From positions 1 to 22,497 of the forward strand of contig CAMPKW010000014.1 in NCBI GenBank assembly GCA_946887425.1: DNA of 22,497 bases, given 5' to 3'. A model generated the notes under the pieces. The model made no database searches. It had not been told where the DNA came from and saw nothing but the letters and a program-made list of their open reading frames with translations. This stretch comes from an uncultured Candidatus Saccharibacteria bacterium (lineage in GTDB: Bacteria > Patescibacteria > Saccharimonadia > Saccharimonadales > UBA6022). Of this stretch, positions 8,374-15,289 are shown piece by piece (positions within the stretch are counted from its first letter, which is position 1; each line of letters starts with the position of its first letter). A program made the translations under genes and the position numbers.

Positions 8374-8379
8374 ATTTTA
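8374..8379 (-). promoter_or_regulatory. Extended -10 (TGGTAAAAT), leaderless arrangement
   Basis: TGG followed by TAAAAT ends eight bases before the ATG at 8366, so transcription would start at or next to the start codon. The 12 bases TGGTAAAATAGA are identical to those before ychF. The box overlaps the gap just after the efp stop, so this gene need not depend on read-through from efp. Confidence 0.6.
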
Positions 8380-8389
8380 CCACTTGTGC

Positions 8390-8950
8390 TTATTTTTTGC
8401 GTTCGCGGTATTCGCCAGTTGCCGTATCAACCGAGATGATATCACCGACTTTGATGAAGGATGGGACTTTAACAGTTATACCCGTTTCAAGTGTTGCGTC
8501 CTTGAGCACACTGCTCGTTGTATCGCCTTTTACGACATCTTCAGCATACGTAACTTCTAGGTAGAGGTTCTTTGGAAGCTCAACGTTAATCACACGCTCA
8601 CCAAAGAACTGCAAGTTAAGTTCGTCACCCTCTTTGAGGTAGCCAGATGCAGCATCAACAATGTCGGCGTTAAGCTCGAATTGCTCAAATGTCGATGGAT
8701 CCATAAAGTAGTATAAGTCGCCGTCGGTATAAAGATACTGAACACTCTTATTGCTCACTTCGGCGCGCTCGATCTTGTCCTGCCCCTTGAATGTCTTTGG
8801 AATAACGCTCCCATCGATAAGGTTTTTTAATTTGACGTTAACGATGCTACCGCCGCGGCCCATTACCTTTTGGTTATAGTCGGTGACGCGGTACGGCTTG
8901 CCGTCAATTTGGCAGACAACACCTTTTTTAAGATCCGTTGGTTGATACAT
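8390..8950 (-). CDS. efp: Translation elongation factor P, Arg at the loop tip
   Basis: The product is 186 residues starting MYQPTDLKKG, the normal EF-P length; the longer frame to 9010 adds only non-homologous residues. EF-P binds beside the P-site tRNA and relieves stalling at consecutive prolines. The KOW-like N-terminal domain carries the loop VMGRGGSIVNVKLKNL, and two OB-like domains follow. The tip residue, usually Lys (beta-lysylated or otherwise modified), is Arg32 here, the form rhamnosylated by EarP in some proteobacteria. No modification enzyme gene lies in the window. A purine-rich AAGGAAGGG lies about 11 bases upstream of the ATG. It follows rpsR after 81 bases that include a GC-rich hairpin, so it may be co-transcribed with rpsF-ssb-rpsR or separately controlled. 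Confidence 0.96.
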   Translation of the reverse strand: MYQPTDLKKGVVCQIDGKPYRVTDYNQKVMGRGGSIVNVKLKNLIDGSVIPKTFKGQDKIERAEVSNKSVQYLYTDGDLYYFMDPSTFEQFELNADIVDAASGYLKEGDELNLQFFGERVINVELPKNLYLEVTYAEDVVKGDTTSSVLKDATLETGITVKVPSFIKVGDIISVDTATGEYRERKK

Positions 8951-9031
8951 GGTTGAATAACCCTTCCTTAGAAATGCGACGTGACGCACATCGGTTGATA
9001 TGCGCCACAACGTTTTCTAACAATTTATATA

Positions 9032-9235
9032 TTAGTTAGATGTCACGAATGGCAATAGTGCCAAGTGACGAGCGCGCTTGATAGCGACAGCCAGCTGACG
9101 CTGCTGCTTTGCCGAAAGACCAGTCTTTGCAATTGGCTCAATCTGACCGTACACGTTGATGAAACGCTGTAGTGTCTTTACGTCTTTGTAGTCAAAGTAC
9201 GCAGGTGTATCTTTTTTGAATCGCTTAATAGCCAT
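9032..9235 (-). CDS. rpsR: 30S ribosomal protein S18
   Basis: This 67-residue basic protein matches S18 throughout ([19 protein letters not shown], then the [18 protein letters not shown] core that contacts 16S rRNA). S18 pairs with S6 on the platform of the small subunit. AGGAG seven bases before the ATG fixes the start. It is the third gene of the classic rpsF-ssb-rpsR order. The family's 70-80 residues are slightly shortened, as is common in reduced genomes. Confidence 0.98.
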   Translation of the reverse strand: MAIKRFKKDTPAYFDYKDVKTLQRFINVYGQIEPIAKTGLSAKQQRQLAVAIKRARHLALLPFVTSN

Positions 9236-9257
9236 GATATTCTCCTAAAATTATTCC

Positions 9258-9704
9258 TTAAAAAGGAATCTCACTTAAATCAATAGGTTTGTCGTCGATG
9301 TCTTCAATAACAACATCGTCAGACTTTTTGTTCTGGCTTGCGCCAGCGTTTGAGTAGCTCGATTGGCCACCTTGAGAATCGCCGTTAGGACCGTCGAGGA
9401 AAGTTACATCAGTTGCAACTACCTCTACCCGTGTGCGCTTCTTGCCAGTTTCTTTGTCGTCCCAGCTATCTTGGCGAAGGCGACCCTGCACGAGGCAGCG
9501 ACGACCCTTTGAAAGATACTGACTCACGAGCTCACCGAGTTTTTCCCAGGCTGTCACATCAAAGAAGTCAGCCGCATCTTCTTGACCACCGCGATCAACT
9601 GCAATGCTAAAGCTTGTAATTGTCTTACCGGTTGATGTTGTGCGCACTTCAGGGTCGCGAGTAAGGCGTCCCATCAAGATAACTTGATTGATTGACTTTG
9701 CCAT
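9258..9704 (-). CDS. ssb: Single-stranded DNA-binding protein
   Basis: The 148-residue protein has an OB-fold (residues 1-105: INQVILMGRLTRDPEVR, FFDVTAWEKLGE, KGRRCLVQGRLRQDSW), a Gly/Ser/Gln/Asn-rich flexible linker, and an acidic tail ending DLSEIPF, the variant of the DDIPF tip that recruits replication and repair partners. It binds single-stranded DNA as a tetramer. GGAG precedes the ATG by several bases and lies in the last codons of rpsF, 5 bases away, so the two are co-translated. It sits between rpsF and rpsR as in most bacteria. Confidence 0.98.
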   Translation of the reverse strand: MAKSINQVILMGRLTRDPEVRTTSTGKTITSFSIAVDRGGQEDAADFFDVTAWEKLGELVSQYLSKGRRCLVQGRLRQDSWDDKETGKKRTRVEVVATDVTFLDGPNGDSQGGQSSYSNAGASQNKKSDDVVIEDIDDKPIDLSEIPF

Positions 9705-9709
9705 GGCTC

Positions 9710-10060
9710 CTACTCCTCTTCTTTTTCGTCGTTAGATGCAGATCGGTTCTTAGCTTCTTCAAGCGCCTTGCGGCCCTTTTCATCAACAGTCACAAGGAGG
9801 TAGCGAAGTACTTCATCGGTAATGTTAAGCGTATTGCTAATTTTTAGGAGCGCTTCAGCTGGAAGCTTTACGTCCATGTATACATAGATAGCAAAATCTT
9901 CGCGGTTGATCTTGTAGGCAAGCTTTTTCTTACCCCAATTGTCTTCGCGGATAATTTCACCACCATGAGTCTTGATAAGGTCACGAACTTTCGTAAGTGG
10001 CGCCTCGATGTCGACCTCTAGGTCAGGGTGAATCAGAACGGTTAGTTCGTATTCTTTCAT
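9710..10060 (-). CDS. rpsF: 30S ribosomal protein S6
   Basis: The product is 116 residues starting MKEYELTVLIHPDLEVD; the longer frame to 10144 is rejected because AGGAGG stands six bases before this ATG and homology starts here. Matches to S6 include TKVRDLIKTHGGEIIREDNWGKKKLAY and the KLPAEALLKISNTLNI segment. The tail is acidic (DEKEEE), as in many S6 proteins. S6 dimerises with S18, encoded two genes downstream. A TATAAT promoter about 70 bases upstream leaves a leader with a small hairpin, where feedback by S6:S18 could act; this is known for other bacterial rpsF leaders but not shown here. Confidence 0.97.
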   Translation of the reverse strand: MKEYELTVLIHPDLEVDIEAPLTKVRDLIKTHGGEIIREDNWGKKKLAYKINREDFAIYVYMDVKLPAEALLKISNTLNITDEVLRYLLVTVDEKGRKALEEAKNRSASNDEKEEE

Positions 10061-10089
10061 AGATTTCCTCCTCTGGAATCCTTTTGGAT

Positions 10090-10108
10090 GCTTATATCGT
10101 GTATAAGC
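10090..10108 (-). promoter_or_regulatory. Hairpin in the rpsF leader
   Basis: GCTTATA and TATAAGC form a perfect 7-bp stem with a 5-base loop about 30 bases before the rpsF ATG and upstream of its AGGAGG. S6:S18 leader motifs occur at this place in many bacteria, but I cannot match the conserved CCG-containing bulge with confidence. It is a candidate autoregulatory element only. Confidence 0.35.
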
Positions 10109-10127
10109 CGAGTTAATAACACCTGTA

Positions 10128-10156
10128 ATTATACTAGATTTCATCTGTTACGTCTA
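10128..10156 (-). promoter_or_regulatory. Promoter of the rpsF-ssb-rpsR operon
   Basis: A perfect TATAAT (10128-10133) is preceded, after 17 bases, by TAGACG (10151-10156), which matches TTGACA at four positions. It would give a leader of about 60 bases ahead of rpsF. Confidence 0.65.
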
Positions 10157-10275
10157 GAGGTGAACGAGCCAAGTTCACATACCGCCTGTGCTTGCAAAAT
10201 ACACCACTATGCGTTTAAATCATCTTCGACAGCCGTCACCATCCACACCTTTACAAAAGAAAGTGAAGTTACACC

Positions 10276-10665
10276 ATGACTACACTCACCATGTCAGCGC
10301 TCGACCTGCAGCTGGAGAAAAAAGGCCAGTTCAGTGTCGCAGAGTTCTACCAGCGCGCCTCCGAGCTCGCCGAACAGTGCAGCCCCGCAGGCTACCTGTC
10401 ATCCCACCTGGCAGCCTGGAAGGACAGCGACTACGACGCCGCCAAGATGCGGCACGATGTTCGCCCCTCCCTGGAAAGCCTGCGCCGCTCATTGATGCAG
10501 CGGTCATACCGCTGCGACGGCAACCTGGAGCACCTGCAAAGGACCCACGACGCCATAACAAGTGGCGCCGCCGCACAACATGTCCTCGACACCATCGAGG
10601 CACATCACTTGGTCAAATGGTGCGAGGTGTTTTGTGAAGTGACCACAGGAGTCCCGGCCGTCTAA
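10276..10665 (+). CDS. Orphan GC-rich gene, unknown 129-residue soluble protein
   Basis: I do not recognise this protein. It is predicted all-helical and soluble (no signal peptide or transmembrane segment), rich in Ala, Leu, Glu, His and Arg, with Cys near the middle and end (YRCDGN, VKWCEVFCEV). By hand count about 98 of 129 codons end in G or C, against roughly 40% in the first 39 codons of ychF, so its codon use is unlike its surroundings and suggests acquisition from a GC-rich organism. It stands alone on the plus strand, between the outward rpsF promoter and the convergent pilin genes, and is followed 21 bases later by a strong hairpin. An in-frame ATG at 10291 is an alternative start; neither has a good Shine-Dalgarno. 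Preserved reading frame and tidy flanks favour a real gene. Confidence 0.7.
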   Translation: MTTLTMSALDLQLEKKGQFSVAEFYQRASELAEQCSPAGYLSSHLAAWKDSDYDAAKMRHDVRPSLESLRRSLMQRSYRCDGNLEHLQRTHDAITSGAAAQHVLDTIEAHHLVKWCEVFCEVTTGVPAV

Positions 10666-10686
10666 GCCCGACATCCATAGAAGTTA

Positions 10687-10718
10687 AGAGCCCGCCTCCT
10701 TCTTGGATGGCGGGCTCT
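10687..10718. terminator. Strong hairpin terminator between the orphan gene and the pilin cluster
   Basis: AGAGCCCGCC pairs perfectly with GGCGGGCTCT around a 12-base loop, followed on the plus strand by GACTATTTTA. It lies between two convergent genes (stops at 10665 and 10737) and probably serves both. Confidence 0.8.
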
Positions 10719-10736
10719 GACTATTTTAGAGGGGAA

Positions 10737-11303
10737 TCATCCCGCAAGACCGAGGCGAATCCAACAAGTTGTTCGTGTCGACGATGATGACGTGTAGCCA
10801 GTAGTAGAACTGACGGTAGCTGTAGTACTAGCATTCGATACATTCGATACGCCACACGGTACGTTCTGCCCATCGAGCCAGTATTCAAGTCGAATTGGCG
10901 CCGGGTCGCCATTATACGTTGCTGCAGATTCATATATATATTGCACACCGTAGTTGCCACCAACCGCTGGCTGCACCTGCTGCGGCGGAGTGCCAATTTT
11001 CTTCAATTCGTTCATCAGAGTGGTGTTGCCGCCCGTATTTGCACTCCCGGTACTGTTAGTGCAAAGATTATCAAGCGTCCCACACGAACCAAATGTAGTC
11101 GGATATGCACCGTACGTTGCCGTATAACCATTAATTAACTTGATCAGCTGGCTGACAGCAGAGATACGCGCCGAATTGTTCGCCCGCTGCTGAATGCCGT
11201 TATAGGCAACAATTGTAATCGCCGCCAGGATGCCGATAATAACGATCACGATCAGGAGTTCGACGATGGTAAAACCCGCGCGACGCTTCTTTCCGACTAG
11301 CAC
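10737..11303 (-). CDS. Type IV prepilin-like protein, fourth of the cluster
   Basis: The gene encodes 188 residues from GTG at 11303, giving a 10-residue leader ending KKRRAG before FTIVELLIVIVIIGILAA. The same leader length in all four pilins supports this start, as does GGAG nine bases upstream; a GTG at 11318 would give 15 residues. Mature Glu5 is present, and the hydrophobic helix (residues 11-33) is the class III/PilE-like signature processed and N-methylated by PilD. The globular part has Cys pairs (GSCGTLDNLC, VPCG, TTCWIRLG) that may form disulfide loops. It overlaps the preceding pilin gene by 7 bp and is last in the transcript, before a shared hairpin. Its likely place is an outer or minor pilin; which one cannot be told. 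Confidence 0.88.
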   Translation of the reverse strand: MLVGKKRRAGFTIVELLIVIVIIGILAAITIVAYNGIQQRANNSARISAVSQLIKLINGYTATYGAYPTTFGSCGTLDNLCTNSTGSANTGGNTTLMNELKKIGTPPQQVQPAVGGNYGVQYIYESAATYNGDPAPIRLEYWLDGQNVPCGVSNVSNASTTATVSSTTGYTSSSSTRTTCWIRLGLAG

Positions 11304-11737
11304 GCCTGCAGGCTCCACCAGCCAATGCCGGCATTTGCCACTCCCCGATGACAGGCAGTGCGCGCTTCATACGATATTCTAATACCATACGCCCCGCTTG
11401 CAGCCGTGCCGCGCACATATTGGTAATTCGTTAGACTCGTATTTGGATCATTTGGAATTGAACTAATATATTTTGGGACCAAAGCAGTCGAGAGAGTTGA
11501 AAGATTGTAGCCGCTATTGTCAGTACCGACCGATGGATATGTGCCGTTATCCGCTCGATACAGCTCAAGTGCTTTTTGTACACCAGCTATATCAGAGGTT
11601 CGCGCCGAGTCACGCGCACGCTGCTGAATACCGTTGTATGCGACAATCGTAATTGCCGCCAAAATGCCGATTATAACTATGACAATGAGTAGCTCGACAA
11701 TTGTAAATCCTGATTGTTTTTTCATATTTCCCACCAT
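11297..11737 (-). CDS. Type IV prepilin-like protein, third of the cluster
   Basis: This is the shortest of the four (146 residues). The leader MVGNMKKQSG is cut before FTIVELLIVIVIIGILAA; mature Glu5 is present. The helix continues with IQQRARDSARTSDIAGVQKALELYRADNGTYP, the alpha1-C segment of major-pilin-like proteins, followed by a small beta region with Cys near the end (TACHRG and a C-terminal SLQAC). TGATAAAAT lies nine bases before this ATG, so the gene may also have its own leaderless transcript; a second ATG at 11725 would shorten the leader to six residues. Its compact size and YP-containing alpha1 region make it one candidate for the main filament subunit, by inference. Confidence 0.9.
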   Translation of the reverse strand: MVGNMKKQSGFTIVELLIVIVIIGILAAITIVAYNGIQQRARDSARTSDIAGVQKALELYRADNGTYPSVGTDNSGYNLSTLSTALVPKYISSIPNDPNTSLTNYQYVRGTAASGAYGIRISYEARTACHRGVANAGIGWWSLQAC

Positions 11738-11746
11738 TTACTCCTC

Positions 11747-11752
11747 ATTTTA
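11747..11752 (-). promoter_or_regulatory. Extended -10 (TGATAAAAT) before the third pilin gene
   Basis: TGA then TAAAAT ends nine bases ahead of the ATG at 11737, the same geometry as ychF. An internal promoter could let this pilin be made at a different level from the first two. GAGGAG also lies between box and ATG, so an ordinary short leader is possible. Confidence 0.45.
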
Positions 11753-11795
11753 TCATGCAGTCTTCAAACGCAACAAAATACCCACCACGAGTCTT

Positions 11796-12332
11796 TTAAC
11801 AACCAGGCGTGATATAAGGAATGAACTGCGAATTGTCGGTCGCCCAAGCTCCCGTAACCGGGCGTTTGAACACACCGATATAATCCCTACCTGCACCGCA
11901 CGGCACTGACGCGCCTTCTTTTTCATTTTCATCAAGTACATATGGTCGACCCCAAGGATCAACAAGATTGTTTATATTGATATTCGACGCTGTTGAAATC
12001 GCCTGAAGCGCCGCACGGTAGTTTATCCAGCAACTATCGGTCGTCTGATTAAGCGTGGCAAGGTCGGTACCCGCTGGCTTAGTCATGCATACACCAGCAG
12101 TACCAGTAGAATTCGTAATAAAGCGTAGCGCCTGCTCGCCAGAATTGTAACGAGCCGCTTGGATCGCCTTGCTGAACATAGCAAGGTCGCTATCAATCTT
12201 CGTTGTCTGCGCTCGCTGCTGGATGCCGTTGTACGCCACCACTGTGATCGCTGCCAGAATGCCGATAATAACGATGACGATGAGTAGTTCAACGATAGTA
12301 AATCCCGATTGGCGATGTCCTACATTAACCAT
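11796..12332 (-). CDS. Type IV prepilin-like protein, second of the cluster
   Basis: This encodes 178 residues with the leader MVNVGHRQSG before FTIVELLIVIVIIGILAA and mature Glu5. The start has AGGAGG eight bases upstream and overlaps the previous pilin's stop by 8 bp, so translation is probably coupled. The globular region contains four Cys (VCMTK, DSCWINY, VPCGAGRDY and a terminal PGC), allowing two disulfides. A DPWGRPYVL motif is typical of pseudopilin/minor-pilin-like families, where this region can bind calcium. A minor or tip pilin is plausible. Confidence 0.9.
   Translation of the reverse strand: MVNVGHRQSGFTIVELLIVIVIIGILAAITVVAYNGIQQRAQTTKIDSDLAMFSKAIQAARYNSGEQALRFITNSTGTAGVCMTKPAGTDLATLNQTTDSCWINYRAALQAISTASNININNLVDPWGRPYVLDENEKEGASVPCGAGRDYIGVFKRPVTGAWATDNSQFIPYITPGC
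12253..12281. repeat. 29-bp identity shared by the first two pilin genes
   Basis: This stretch, coding part of the conserved pilin helix, is identical to 12833-12861 over 29 bases, inside longer near-identical stretches present in all four pilin genes. Neighbouring third positions differ, so the identity is more than codon constraint would demand. It may permit recombination among the genes. Confidence 0.6.
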
Positions 12333-12912
12333 TGGTATATCCTCCTGTTACCCAAGCACCCTCAATGGCCCAGTTACGCCCTGGGCAGCTAAAGCCCGGG
12401 CTACTAGGAGCGCTCTGACCCGATGGCACGGTGTCAAACCGTGTCACACCAAGCACATAGAAAGCGCCACGTGTAGCATCACATCCGCCTGACGCACCCG
12501 CGCCGTAACGATGATAGAAATACGTCTTATTATCACTCGTCCACGATGGAGCCAAGCTAGTCGTACTCACGACCGTACCCATGTTTGCTGGATCAAGCGG
12601 CACCTGCGAGATTGTTTTGTTCGTGACGAGCGCGGATAGGAAGTTAGTAGCAGACGTACCGTTATGAGACACCTCCCAGCCGGATGCATTCGCCGTACCT
12701 ACTGCAGCAGGATAGCTACCATTGGTGGTCTTGTACAATTCCAGTGCTTTGACGATAGTCTGCATATCCTGCACACGCTGCGCATCTCGCGACCTACCCT
12801 GAATGCCGTTATACGCAACAATCGTGATCGCGGCCAGAATGCCGATAATAACGATGACGATTAAGAGCTCGACGATCGTGAAGCCTGTTTGTTTTTTGTA
12901 GATGCCCATCAT
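12325..12912 (-). CDS. Type IV prepilin-like protein, first of the cluster
   Basis: The gene encodes 195 residues; the leader MMGIYKKQTG is cut before FTIVELLIVIVIIGILAA, with mature Glu5. The alpha1 helix reads RSRDAQRVQDMQTIVKALELYKTTNGSYP. The remaining beta-rich region has a Cys pair (GGCDATRGAF, FSCPGRNW) bounding a likely disulfide loop. It starts 41 bases after the ftsK stop. A TATATT box ten bases before the ATG, with TTGCCG 18 bases further up, suggests a separate pilin promoter. No pilus motor (PilB/T), PilC or PilD gene is in the window, so assembly must be encoded elsewhere. In Saccharibacteria, type IV pili are reported to drive twitching and host contact. Confidence 0.9.
   Translation of the reverse strand: MMGIYKKQTGFTIVELLIVIVIIGILAAITIVAYNGIQGRSRDAQRVQDMQTIVKALELYKTTNGSYPAAVGTANASGWEVSHNGTSATNFLSALVTNKTISQVPLDPANMGTVVSTTSLAPSWTSDNKTYFYHRYGAGASGGCDATRGAFYVLGVTRFDTVPSGQSAPSSPGFSCPGRNWAIEGAWVTGGYTNG
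12833..12861. repeat. 29-bp identity shared by the first two pilin genes (second copy)
   Basis: Identical over 29 bases to 12253-12281; see that entry. It lies within the codons for the pilin hydrophobic helix. Confidence 0.6.
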
Positions 12913-12921
12913 ACTTATGCC

Positions 12922-12927
12922 TAATAT
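12922..12927 (-). promoter_or_regulatory. Candidate -10 (TATATT) of the pilin operon
   Basis: TATATT lies ten bases before the ATG at 12912, with TTGCCG (4 of 6 matches to TTGACA) 18 bases upstream, in the 41-base gap after ftsK. The match is moderate. Confidence 0.35.
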
Positions 12928-12953
12928 ACTACGTAGGTAGGTAAAGCGGCAAC

Positions 12954-15194
12954 CTAGTGACTGTCGCCAGAGAGCTCATCGAGACTATTAATCAGCACGT
13001 CGCGTGGCCGTGAGCCATCTGCAGCACCAATCACACCCTGCTCTTCCATCTCTTCGATAATACGAGCGGCACGGGCATACCCGATACGCAGGCGACGTTG
13101 CAATAGGCTCGTGCTCGCCTTGCGGCTTTCGATCACGACTCGAAGGGCGTCCTTGTACATATCGTCACCGCTTCCAGCGTCGAAGTCCATCACGACACCA
13201 CCCTTGCCATTTAACTGTACTGGTTGCGATACAATCTCATCGTTGTACTGCGGTGCGGACTGCATGCGAAGATGATCGGTAATTTTCATAACCTCTTCGT
13301 CCATCACCCAAGCACCCTGGATACGCTTCGGTTTATTCATTCCAGATGTCAGCATAAGCATATCACCCTGTCCGAGTAGCTTCTCGGCACCAACCTGGTC
13401 GAGAATTGTACGACTATCTACCTGAGAGGCAACCGTAAAGGCAATACGCGCTGGTACGTTAGCCTTAATAAGACCGGTAATAACATCAACTGACGGACGC
13501 TGCGTCGCGAGTACGAGGTGAATACCGACCGCGCGGGCTTTTTGCGCCAAGCGCACGATCAACGCCTCAACGTCACGCGCCGCTACCATCATAAGATCGG
13601 CGAGCTCATCGATTACAATCACGATGTACGGCATTGCCCCGTCGTCTACCTGCTGAGCATTTCCATCTTCGTCTTCGATAGAGATTTTCTTACCACCAGA
13701 CTCAAGCTTTTGATTATAGCTCTTGATGTCGCGAAGCTTTTCTTCAGCGAGCAACTTGTATCGTCGCTCCATCTCATTAACGGCCCATTTAAGTGCACTG
13801 ATTGTTTTCTCGGGCTCCGTAATAACAGGAGTAAGCAGATGCGGAATATCTTCGTATGGCGCCATTTCAACCTGCTTCGGGTCGACAAGGATCAGTTTCA
13901 TTTGGCTCGGACTATTACGGTACAAAAGACTTGTGAGGAGCGTATTGATCATGACTGACTTACCAGAACCAGTCTGACCAGCAATCAAAAGGTGCGGCAT
14001 TTTGTTCAGCTCGCCCACGACCGCTTCACCAGAAATATCCTTACCAATCGCAAAGCTCAGCGGTTCGTGGCCATGCTTCCACTGCTTGCTCGTAAGGATG
14101 CCATAAAGACGTACGTCAGCTGCCTTGCGGTTTGGTACTTCAATACCCACCGCGCGTTGACCTGGAATCGGTGCTTCAATACGAAGTGATTGCGCAGCGA
14201 GGTTGAGGGCAATATTAGTTTCAAGTGCCGTAATACGCGTCAGCTTAACGCCACTTGGCGGACGAAGCGTATACTGGGTCACTTTCGGGCCAATATTGGC
14301 GCCTTCCATCTCGACATCAATACTAAATTCGCTCAATGTATCGCGAATCGTTTGGGCATTTTGCTGTACGTCACCAGCATCAGCCGGAGATTGTTTTTTC
14401 TCGAGTAGCTCAACGCTTGGTGCGCGCCAGTTCGGATCATTCACTGATACAAGTGCCGACTGCTCTTCAGCGCCCTTATCACGAGGAACACTCCCTCGGA
14501 GACTTGAGCGGTGCGCCGACTTCTTCTCTTCTTTCTTGACTTCAGATGCATCAAGCATTGGCACACCGGCGTTGAGCTTAATTTCAGCCATTGGTGCGGC
14601 TACTTTTGGCTCAGAGGCGGCAGCGGCCGTACGCATCACTTTCACATTGGCCTCTTGTTCGGCTATGTCGCGACGAGATAATTCCCACAGTTTCTTTATG
14701 ACCGTAATCGGAGAAATGCGCAGAACGAAAAGTGCCGTAATACAAACCAAAAGCACATATACAAAAGCAGCAACGGCGCTATCGACGAGGCTGAGCATGG
14801 CGCTATTAGCGACGTCGCCGATAAAACCTCCTGTCGTCTTCCCCTCTGCATTCTTCATAAGGCCAAACAGACCAGCAAACCAAACAACCATCAAAAAGGC
14901 CGCAAACTTAACGACGAATGAGATACGGTTATTGTCGGCACGAAAAATCTCAACAGCAATATACACAAATAGCAGCGGCAATATATAGACGGCGTATCCG
15001 ACTGTATTTATCGCAGCTTGATGAAGCCAGTCAAGAATTGGGCCACCTGCCCCAAACCAAGCAACAACAAACAAGATCGAGACGGCGATAAGAAAGACAG
15101 CCCCAACCTGTGCCCAAAAGCCATCCGGCAAGCTATGTTGCGGTGCTGCTTTGACAGGAGCTTTTTTGCGTGTTGATTTTCTCTTTTGTGCCAT
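12954..15194 (-). CDS. ftsK: DNA translocase FtsK/SpoIIIE
   Basis: The 746-residue protein has four predicted transmembrane helices (about 28-48, 64-85, 92-112, 136-158), a linker (165-270), the alpha/beta motor domain with Walker A GQTGSGKS (406-413) and Walker B IVIVIDELADLM, and a C-terminal winged-helix gamma domain (LLQRRLRIGYARAARIIEEMEEQGVIG) that reads polarity sequences on the chromosome. It pumps DNA through the division septum and aids dimer resolution. The short linker matches SpoIIIE/Gram-positive FtsK more than E. coli FtsK. A consensus promoter lies 47 bases upstream. A second TATAAT lies 11 bases before the ATG; no Shine-Dalgarno is seen. It reads in the same direction as the pilin cluster. 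Confidence 0.97.
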   Translation of the reverse strand: MAQKRKSTRKKAPVKAAPQHSLPDGFWAQVGAVFLIAVSILFVVAWFGAGGPILDWLHQAAINTVGYAVYILPLLFVYIAVEIFRADNNRISFVVKFAAFLMVVWFAGLFGLMKNAEGKTTGGFIGDVANSAMLSLVDSAVAAFVYVLLVCITALFVLRISPITVIKKLWELSRRDIAEQEANVKVMRTAAAASEPKVAAPMAEIKLNAGVPMLDASEVKKEEKKSAHRSSLRGSVPRDKGAEEQSALVSVNDPNWRAPSVELLEKKQSPADAGDVQQNAQTIRDTLSEFSIDVEMEGANIGPKVTQYTLRPPSGVKLTRITALETNIALNLAAQSLRIEAPIPGQRAVGIEVPNRKAADVRLYGILTSKQWKHGHEPLSFAIGKDISGEAVVGELNKMPHLLIAGQTGSGKSVMINTLLTSLLYRNSPSQMKLILVDPKQVEMAPYEDIPHLLTPVITEPEKTISALKWAVNEMERRYKLLAEEKLRDIKSYNQKLESGGKKISIEDEDGNAQQVDDGAMPYIVIVIDELADLMMVAARDVEALIVRLAQKARAVGIHLVLATQRPSVDVITGLIKANVPARIAFTVASQVDSRTILDQVGAEKLLGQGDMLMLTSGMNKPKRIQGAWVMDEEVMKITDHLRMQSAPQYNDEIVSQPVQLNGKGGVVMDFDAGSGDDMYKDALRVVIESRKASTSLLQRRLRIGYARAARIIEEMEEQGVIGAADGSRPRDVLINSLDELSGDSH

Positions 15195-15240
15195 AAACTG
15201 TTCTTATTATAAGCGCTTTCGCGACTGATTGATATGGCAT

Positions 15241-15269
15241 ATTATAGCAAAAATTACAATATTTTGCAA
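15241..15269 (-). promoter_or_regulatory. Consensus promoter of ftsK
   Basis: TTGCAA (15264-15269), a 17-base spacer ending TGC, and a perfect TATAAT (15241-15246) form a near-ideal housekeeping promoter with extended -10. The predicted leader is about 40 bases. This is the best sigma-70 promoter in the window. Confidence 0.75.
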
Positions 15270-15289
15270 GAGGCTTATGTCTATCTCCC

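Noticed and set aside
9016..9040. AT-rich inverted repeat (TCTAAC/GTTAGA) around the rpsR stop
   Set aside because: It is short, includes the stop codon and has no T-tract; it is too weak to call a terminator.
10188..10637. Alternative plus-strand frame (149 codons) overlapping the orphan gene
   Set aside because: It is the Arg/Pro-rich frame expected as a shadow of GC-rich coding sequence; the 10276-10665 frame has normal composition and ends just before the terminator.
11304..11318. 15 bases (CCTGCAGGCTCCACC) also found near 22426-22440
   Set aside because: A single 15-base match in a window this size is close to chance, one copy is in coding sequence, and no further similarity flanks it.
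14203..14988. Long plus-strand open frame (261 codons) opposite ftsK
   Set aside because: It is antisense to a well-conserved FtsK frame, has no ribosome site or recognisable domain, and its Ser/Thr-rich composition follows from the reverse complement.
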